From contig NZ_AP024655.1 in the NCBI RefSeq assembly GCF_019977355.1, positions 1,116,001-1,180,000 of the forward strand: a DNA stretch of 64,000 nt, read 5' to 3'. The notes beneath the pieces were generated by a model. The model was not told where the DNA came from. It saw only the letters and a program-made list of their open reading frames with translations, and did no database searches. The stretch is from Arthrobacter sp. NicSoilB8. Its GTDB lineage: Bacteria > Actinomycetota > Actinomycetes > Actinomycetales > Micrococcaceae. Both the position numbers and the translations under genes were made by a program. This document shows, one piece after another, positions 58,459 through 64,000 of this stretch (positions within the stretch are counted from its first letter, which is position 1; every line of letters starts with the position of its first letter).

Positions 58459-61400
58459 ACCGCTTCGACACCCTGCTGATCGCCAACCGCGGCGAAATCG
58501 CCTGCCGCATCATCGAATCCGCCCGGAAGATCGGGTTGCGCACCGTGGCCGTGTATTCGGAGGCCGACCGGGGCGCCCGCCACGTCAGGCTGGCCGATGA
58601 GGCCGTGCTCCTGGGCCCCGCCCCGGCCAAGGACTCCTACCTCAAGGTCGAGGCCATCCTGGCGGCGGCCGCGGCCACCGGTGCCGGCGCCATCCACCCC
58701 GGCTACGGGTTCCTCTCGGAGGACGCCGGCTTCGCGGAGGCCGTGGAGGCCGCCGGGCTGGTGTTCGTGGGACCCACCCCGGAGCAGCTCCGGATCTTCG
58801 GCACCAAACACACCGCACGGGATGCCGCCCGGGCCGCCGGCGTGCCCATGATCGCCGGATCCGGCCTGCTCGCGGACGTCGACGCCGCCGTGCTTGCCGC
58901 CCGGGACATCGGATTCCCGCTCATGCTCAAGGCCACGGGCGGTGGCGGCGGCATCGGGATGACCGTGTGCCGCACCGAGGCCGAGCTCACCGAGAGCTAC
59001 CCCCGCGTGGCCCGCCTCGCCGGCGCGAGCTTCAGCACCGCCGGCGTTTTCGCGGAGCGCTACGTGGAGCATGCCCGGCACGTGGAAGTGCAGATCTTCG
59101 GTGACGGCAACGGCCGGGTGGTGAGCCTGGGCGACCGGGACTGCTCGCTGCAGCGCCGCCACCAGAAAGTGCTCGAGGAGGCGCCCGCACCGGACCTGCC
59201 CGGAGCACTCCGGGACGAACTGCACCGCAGCTCCCGGGCCCTGTGCGGATCGCTGGACTACCGCTCGGCGGGGACGGTCGAGTTCGTCTATGACCCGGTC
59301 CGCCAGGAGGCGTCCTTCCTCGAGGTCAACGCCCGGCTCCAGGTCGAGCACCCCGTCACGGAAGCCGTCACCGGCGTCGACCTCGTGGAGTGGATGCTCC
59401 GCCTGGCCCAGGGCGGGACCGAGGCCGCCGGCGTGCTGGCCGGACGCCCGGACAGCATCCCCATCTCCGGCTACGCCGTCGAGGCCCGGCTCTACGCCGA
59501 GGACCCGGCCCGCAACTTCCAGCCAAGTTCCGGAACGGTCACCAACGCCGCCTACCCCGGAGCTGACGGCGTGCGCGTGGACGCCTGGGTGGAAACAGGC
59601 AGCGAGGTCTCCACCAACTACGATCCGCTCCTGGCCAAGATCATCACCACCGGCACGGACCGGAACCAGGCCTTCGACCGGCTCGGCGCCGCGCTGAAGG
59701 CCACCCGGATCGATGGCATCGAGACCAACCTCGGGATGCTCCGGGCCGTGACGGCCCTGGATGTGGTCCGCGACGCGGCCCACTCCACCGGCACCCTGCA
59801 TGACCTGGGGGATCCGGAACCCCGGATCACCGTGGAGCGGCCCGGCCTGCAGACCTCCGTCCAGGACTGGCCCGGACGCGTCGGGTTGTGGCAGGTGGGC
59901 GTACCGCCCAGCGGCCCGATGGACGACCTGTCCTTCCGGCTCGGCAACCAGGCCCTTGGCAACCCTGAAGGCGCCCCCGGGCTCGAGTTCACTATGACCG
60001 GCCCCAGCCTGCACTTCACCCACAGCACTACCGTGTGCGTCACCGGCGCGGACGTGGCGGTTACCGTGGACGGCACCGACGTGTCGGCCTGGGAACCGGT
60101 GACGGTACCCGCGGGAGGCACGCTCGACGTCGGCACGGCCGAAGGCTCAGGCCTCCGGGGCTACATCCTGTTCCAGGGCGGGCTTGACGTGCCGCAGTAT
60201 CTGGGCAGTGCGTCCACCTTCACCCTGGGCCGGTTCGGCGGCCACGGAGGCCGCGTCCTCCGGTCCGGGGATGTGCTCCGCGCCGCGGCCCCGGAGACGG
60301 TCACAGATTCGACGCCGGCCCCCCAGCCTGCGGCAGCCCTGACGGCAGCTCCGGGCAAGGCCGGTCCCGTTCCGTTGGACAGCAGGCCCGCCCTGACGTC
60401 CGCATGGGAGCTGACGGTAGTGGAGGGCCCGCATGGCGCTCCCGAGTTCTTCCAGCGCGAGGACATCGAGGAGCTCTACGCCGCGAGCTACGAAGTGCAC
60501 TTCAACTCCGCCCGCACCGGCGTCCGCCTCGTCGGCCCCAAACCGCGGTGGGCGCGCAGCGACGGCGGCGAGGCGGGACTGCACCCCTCGAACATCCACG
60601 ACACCGCCTATTCGGTGGGCGCCCTGGACTTCACCGGCGACACCCCCATCCTGCTCGGTCCGGACGGCCCCAGCCTGGGCGGCTTCGTCTGCCCCGTGAC
60701 CGTGGTGACGGCCGACCGCTGGAAGCTGGGCCAGCTCCGTCCCGGCGACACCGTCCGCTTCGTGCCGGTGGAAGCCCGCCAGGCGCCGTCGGCCGGGGAT
60801 CTGGGACCAGGCCGGCAGCTGGTGCTGCCGGGCGACGCCGGCTGGTCCCGTTCCCCCGGCGGTGCCCCCGCCTGCCCGAACTCCGAAGCCGCCCCGCCGT
60901 CCGCCGTCGCCCTGACTCCCGCTGCCGGCATCCGCCGGGGAGACGGCGACGACGGCGTGCTGGGCCGGGTGCCGGAAGGTCCCGGCCGGCCCGCGGTCAC
61001 CTACCGGCGCTCCGGCGATGACAACCTGCTGGTGGAATACGGCGACATGGTGCTGGACCTCAGTCTGAGGGCCCGCGTGCACGCCTTGCACCAGCACATC
61101 CAGGAGCTTCGCATGCCGGGGATCGTGGACCTCACGCCCGGGATCCGGTCCCTGCAGGTCAAAATCGATCCGACGGTGCTTCCGGCGCCGCGTCTCCTGG
61201 CCCTGGTGCGGGAAATCGAAGCCGCCCTGCCGGCCAGTTCGGAGCTGGTGGTGCCCAGCCGCACCGTCCGCCTGCCCCTGTCCTGGGATGATCCGGCCAC
61301 CCGCGAAGCGATCCAGCGCTACATGGCCGGCGTCCGGGATGACGCTCCCTGGTGCCCGTGGAATATCGAGTTCATCCGGCGCATCAACGGCCTGGAGTCC

Positions 61401-62324
61401 GTGAACGATGTCTTCGACACCGTCTTCGACGCCGAATATCTGGTCCTGGGCCTGGGTGACGTGTACGTGGGTGCCCCGGTGGCCACACCCCTGGATCCCC
61501 GCCACCGCCTGGTCACCACCAAGTACAACCCGGCCCGGACCTGGACGCCGGAAAACGCCGTGGGAATCGGCGGGGCCTACATGTGCATCTACGGCATGGA
61601 AGGCCCCGGCGGCTACCAATTCGTGGGCCGGACCACCCAGGTGTGGTCCCGCTACGCCGATTCCGCGCCGTTCGAACCGGGCTCACCCTGGCTCCTGCGG
61701 TTCTTCGACCGCATCTCCTGGTATCCCGTCAGCCCGGAAGAGCTCCTGGACCTGCGGGCGGACATGGCCGCAGGCCGGGGACGCGGCGTCGACATCGAAG
61801 ACGGCACCTTCTCGCTTGCCGAACATGAGGACTTCCTGGCCCGGAACAGCGAGTCCATCGCGGTGTTCCGCAAGCAGCAGGCGGCGGCTTTCGCCGTCGA
61901 ACGTCAGGCCTGGGCCGACGCGGGCGAGTTTGACCGCGCAGATGCCGCCGCCGCCGTCGTCCCGGACCCCGAAGAACTGGTGGTGCCCGACGGCGCCACC
62001 CTGGTGGCCGCACCCTTCGCCGCCAGCGTGTGGAAAGTAGACGTCACGGCGGGGGAGCACGTGGTGAAAGGCCAGCCACTCGTGTCCCTGGAGGCGATGA
62101 AGATGGAGACCGTGCTGACCGCCCCGTGCGACGGCGTGGTCCAGCAGGTGCTGCCGGCGGCCGGGTCCCAAGTGGTGGGCGGCGAAGCCCTGGTGGTCCT
62201 CGGGCTGCCCGTGGAAAGCTCCACCGCGCACCCGCCCGCGGAGGAACGGATCACGGACCTGGACAACACAGAACGGGACAACACAGAACTGGACACCAAG
62301 GAACTGGAAGAGGCCACCGCATGA
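58455..62324 (+). CDS. Biotin-dependent urea/guanidine carboxylase, 1289 aa
   Basis: Domains in order: biotin carboxylase (1 to about 450; FDTLLIANRGEIACRIIESA, ATP-grasp KATGGGGGIGM, EVNARLQVEHPVTEAVTG), carboxyltransferase half KipA/AHS2 (about 465-800; VERPGLQTSVQDWPGRVG), half KipI/AHS1 (about 840-1140; LHQHIQELRMPGIVDLTPGI), and biotinyl domain with VSLEAMKMETVL, the lysine of MKM carrying biotin. It carboxylates urea to allophanate or guanidine to carboxyguanidine. GTG 58455 overlaps the upstream stop. The last 20 residues are a repetitive acidic tail (LDNTERDNTELDTKELE). The length is typical of the bacterial enzyme. Confidence 0.93.
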   Translation: MNRFDTLLIANRGEIACRIIESARKIGLRTVAVYSEADRGARHVRLADEAVLLGPAPAKDSYLKVEAILAAAAATGAGAIHPGYGFLSEDAGFAEAVEAAGLVFVGPTPEQLRIFGTKHTARDAARAAGVPMIAGSGLLADVDAAVLAARDIGFPLMLKATGGGGGIGMTVCRTEAELTESYPRVARLAGASFSTAGVFAERYVEHARHVEVQIFGDGNGRVVSLGDRDCSLQRRHQKVLEEAPAPDLPGALRDELHRSSRALCGSLDYRSAGTVEFVYDPVRQEASFLEVNARLQVEHPVTEAVTGVDLVEWMLRLAQGGTEAAGVLAGRPDSIPISGYAVEARLYAEDPARNFQPSSGTVTNAAYPGADGVRVDAWVETGSEVSTNYDPLLAKIITTGTDRNQAFDRLGAALKATRIDGIETNLGMLRAVTALDVVRDAAHSTGTLHDLGDPEPRITVERPGLQTSVQDWPGRVGLWQVGVPPSGPMDDLSFRLGNQALGNPEGAPGLEFTMTGPSLHFTHSTTVCVTGADVAVTVDGTDVSAWEPVTVPAGGTLDVGTAEGSGLRGYILFQGGLDVPQYLGSASTFTLGRFGGHGGRVLRSGDVLRAAAPETVTDSTPAPQPAAALTAAPGKAGPVPLDSRPALTSAWELTVVEGPHGAPEFFQREDIEELYAASYEVHFNSARTGVRLVGPKPRWARSDGGEAGLHPSNIHDTAYSVGALDFTGDTPILLGPDGPSLGGFVCPVTVVTADRWKLGQLRPGDTVRFVPVEARQAPSAGDLGPGRQLVLPGDAGWSRSPGGAPACPNSEAAPPSAVALTPAAGIRRGDGDDGVLGRVPEGPGRPAVTYRRSGDDNLLVEYGDMVLDLSLRARVHALHQHIQELRMPGIVDLTPGIRSLQVKIDPTVLPAPRLLALVREIEAALPASSELVVPSRTVRLPLSWDDPATREAIQRYMAGVRDDAPWCPWNIEFIRRINGLESVNDVFDTVFDAEYLVLGLGDVYVGAPVATPLDPRHRLVTTKYNPARTWTPENAVGIGGAYMCIYGMEGPGGYQFVGRTTQVWSRYADSAPFEPGSPWLLRFFDRISWYPVSPEELLDLRADMAAGRGRGVDIEDGTFSLAEHEDFLARNSESIAVFRKQQAAAFAVERQAWADAGEFDRADAAAAVVPDPEELVVPDGATLVAAPFAASVWKVDVTAGEHVVKGQPLVSLEAMKMETVLTAPCDGVVQQVLPAAGSQVVGGEALVVLGLPVESSTAHPPAEERITDLDNTERDNTELDTKELEEATA

Positions 62325-64000
62325 GCACGACGACTGCAGGACAGAGCGCAACCGCCCGGGTGCGGGCGGCGCTGGCCGCCATCGAAACCTCCGGCCGGCC
62401 GGAAATCTGGATCGCTGTGCGGGGCGCGGACGAACTCCTGGCCGAGGCAGCGGCTGTTGATGACGCGGTGGCCGCGGGTACGGACCTTCCCCTGGCCGGG
62501 CTGCTTCTGGCCGTGAAGAACAACGTCGACGTGGCAGGGATCGACACCACGGCGGCGTGCCCCGGCTTCGCTTACACACCGGAACGGGACGCGGAGGCGG
62601 TGGACCGGCTGCGGGCGGCGGGCGCGGTGGTTGTGGGGGCCACTAACCTGGACCAGTTTGCCACCGGGCTCGTGGGAACCCGCAGCCCGCACGGCACGGT
62701 CCGCGATGCGCGCCGCCCGGACCGTATCTCCGGCGGCTCCAGCTCCGGCTCCGCCGTGGCCGTGGCCCTGGGGCTGGTGGACATTGCCATCGGCACGGAC
62801 ACCGCCGGATCGGGGCGTGTCCCGGCCGGGCTGCAGGGCATCGTTGGCATCAAGGCCACCCTGAACGTAGTGTCCACCGCCGGGGTAGTGCCGGCGTGCC
62901 GTTCCTGGGACGCCGTGACCATATTCGCGCGGGACCTGGGCACGGCGGAGCTGGCCATGGGGACGATGGCCGGCGGGGCGCGCCCGTGGCCCGCCGATGT
63001 CCGGCTCGCGGCGCCCAGCCGGCCGCGCGTCGCCTATCCGTCCAGCCTTCCTGAGCTTCCGCAGGCGTGGGCGGCCGAATTCGGCCGCCAGATCGCCAGG
63101 CTTCAGGCCGCGGGCGTGGACGCGGAGCCGATCGAGTTCGACGTGTTCCTGCAGGCCGCGCGGTTGCTGTACGACGGCGGACTGGTCGCCGAGCGCTACG
63201 CGGCCGTCGGGGCATTCGTAGACGCCGCGGGCGACAGCTTGGAAAATCCTGCGGGGCTGGACCCGACGGTCGCCGGGATCGTCCGCCGTGCCGGCCAGGT
63301 GCCGGCACACACGTATGTTGCGGACACCGCCCGGCTGGACGGACTGAAGGACCGGGCGATGGCGCTGCTGGAGGGGTTCGACGCGTTGGTGGTCCCCACC
63401 GCGCCGTTCCACCCGACCCTGGCGGATGTCGCGGCGGACCCCGTCGGCGTGAACTCGCGCATGGGCACCTACACGAACTTCTGCAACCTGTTCGACCTCT
63501 GTGCCGTTGCCGTCCCCGCAGGAGAGGTGGAGGGGTCCCAGTTCGGGCTCACCGTTGTAGGGCGCACGTTCGATGATGCTGTGGTGGCCGACATCGCCCG
63601 CAGGATTGAAACCGCGCCGCCGGCGCCGGAGCTGTTCGCGGCCGGGGCCGCTCCTTCCAGGCCGTTGCCCTTGGGAGAGCCGTGGCCCGTCCGGGCCGGC
63701 GCGCCCTCGGTGCCTTTGGTTGTGGTGGGGGCGCACCGCAAGGGCCAGCCGCTGGCGCACCAACTCGAATCCCTGGGAGCCTCCTGGGACGGGCACGTCC
63801 GAACGGCGGCCCGTTACCGCATGGTCGCACTGGACACCCAGCCGCCCAAACCGGGGGTGTACCGATCGGAGGATGGGGCGGAACTAGTGGCCGAGCAGTG
63901 GCTTCTCTCCCAAGCGGCTCTGGGGCAGTTCCTGGCGGCCTTGCCGGAGCCGATGCTCCTTGGCTCGGTGCGCCTCAGCGACGGATCCACCGCCGTCGGC
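62321..64000 (+). CDS. atzF: Allophanate hydrolase (amidase family), 3' end outside window
   Basis: ATG 62321 overlaps the carboxylase stop as ATGA. The amidase signature triad is visible: K in LLAVKNNVDVAGIDT, the cis-Ser and nucleophile Ser in ISGGSSSGSAVAV and GTDTAGSGRVPAGLQG. After the amidase domain (about 1-440) begins the C-terminal allophanate hydrolase domain (PLVVVGAHRKGQPLAHQLES, ASWDGHVRTAARYRMVALDT). 560 codons are present and the frame is open at position 64000. It splits allophanate into two ammonia and two carbon dioxide, the last step of the operon. Confidence 0.93.
   Translation, partial: MSTTTAGQSATARVRAALAAIETSGRPEIWIAVRGADELLAEAAAVDDAVAAGTDLPLAGLLLAVKNNVDVAGIDTTAACPGFAYTPERDAEAVDRLRAAGAVVVGATNLDQFATGLVGTRSPHGTVRDARRPDRISGGSSSGSAVAVALGLVDIAIGTDTAGSGRVPAGLQGIVGIKATLNVVSTAGVVPACRSWDAVTIFARDLGTAELAMGTMAGGARPWPADVRLAAPSRPRVAYPSSLPELPQAWAAEFGRQIARLQAAGVDAEPIEFDVFLQAARLLYDGGLVAERYAAVGAFVDAAGDSLENPAGLDPTVAGIVRRAGQVPAHTYVADTARLDGLKDRAMALLEGFDALVVPTAPFHPTLADVAADPVGVNSRMGTYTNFCNLFDLCAVAVPAGEVEGSQFGLTVVGRTFDDAVVADIARRIETAPPAPELFAAGAAPSRPLPLGEPWPVRAGAPSVPLVVVGAHRKGQPLAHQLESLGASWDGHVRTAARYRMVALDTQPPKPGVYRSEDGAELVAEQWLLSQAALGQFLAALPEPMLLGSVRLSDGSTAVG

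Noticed and set aside
58152..60023. Minus-strand open frame opposite the carboxylase
   Set aside because: Antisense shadow; the plus strand encodes an intact biotin carboxylase.
1..64000. CRISPR array
   Set aside because: No series of regularly spaced repeats of 24-40 bases was seen and no cas gene is present; the only short tandem array is the 13-base triplet at 55241.

Overview
The window is high-GC actinobacterial DNA, most like Arthrobacter/Pseudarthrobacter (Micrococcaceae). This rests on gene style, frequent GTG starts, Shine-Dalgarno spacing and the families present; no rRNA or other marker is here to prove it. It falls into an accessory island (about 1-27.6 kb) and a chromosomal part (about 27.6-64 kb) that is itself heavily rearranged.

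Island, 1-27.6 kb. On the minus strand lies a three-gene cluster that looks like a DNA-modification defence system: a SNF2-type helicase with a C-terminal DUF3883 domain (6953-10462), a DUF1156 zinc-ribbon adenine methylase (4040-6862) and a DUF499 ATPase with an N-terminal Swt1-like HEPN domain (619-4038). Next come a DUF1643 protein and many small, partly broken phage-type genes (11-18 kb). A truncated type III restriction helicase tail, a helicase-associated-domain protein, an orphan VbhA-like antitoxin remnant and a complete IS3-family element (18.7-20.0 kb) follow. A DUF4209 protein with an intact HEPN RxxxxH motif, a GNAT enzyme, and a two-gene operon of a UvrD-type helicase plus a DUF2290 protein (24.3-27.2 kb) close the island. 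Its right edge carries a 25-base 3' fragment of a tRNA-Ser gene (27576-27600), a typical integrase target. A broken serine recombinase lies at the far left.

27.6-43 kb. A ribonucleoside module is laid out around a divergent promoter: ribokinase and GNAT leftward, MFS transporter and nucleoside hydrolase rightward. A GntR/UTRA regulator at 39 kb is the likely controller, because matching TnGTnnnACnA sites lie in that promoter and upstream of the regulator. Duplication is extensive: a chimeric pseudogene joins most of a GntR copy to the end of a nucleoside hydrolase copy (36.7-37.5 kb). A 273-aa unknown gene has a paralogue at 39.9 kb. The neighbouring flavin monooxygenase has two relics, at 40.7 and 42.0 kb. 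Also here are a RibD-like reductase, a small GyrA-like protein, a DUF2252 protein, a secreted subtilase, a lipoprotein and a membrane-anchored HNH nuclease.

43-55 kb holds housekeeping and regulatory genes: TfoX-like, cold-shock protein with a structured leader, DUF1905, a BTAD-type regulator, an HxlR regulator facing an SRPBCC protein across a doubled operator, PspC, VOC, a VapBC-type toxin-antitoxin pair and a glycosyltransferase.

55-64 kb is a tightly coupled catabolic operon: TetR regulator (divergent), APC-type permease, two DUF1989 proteins, a 1289-aa biotin-dependent urea/guanidine carboxylase and allophanate hydrolase (cut by the window end). The two DUF1989 proteins are of the family shown elsewhere to be carboxyguanidine deiminase, so guanidine, not only urea, is a likely substrate.
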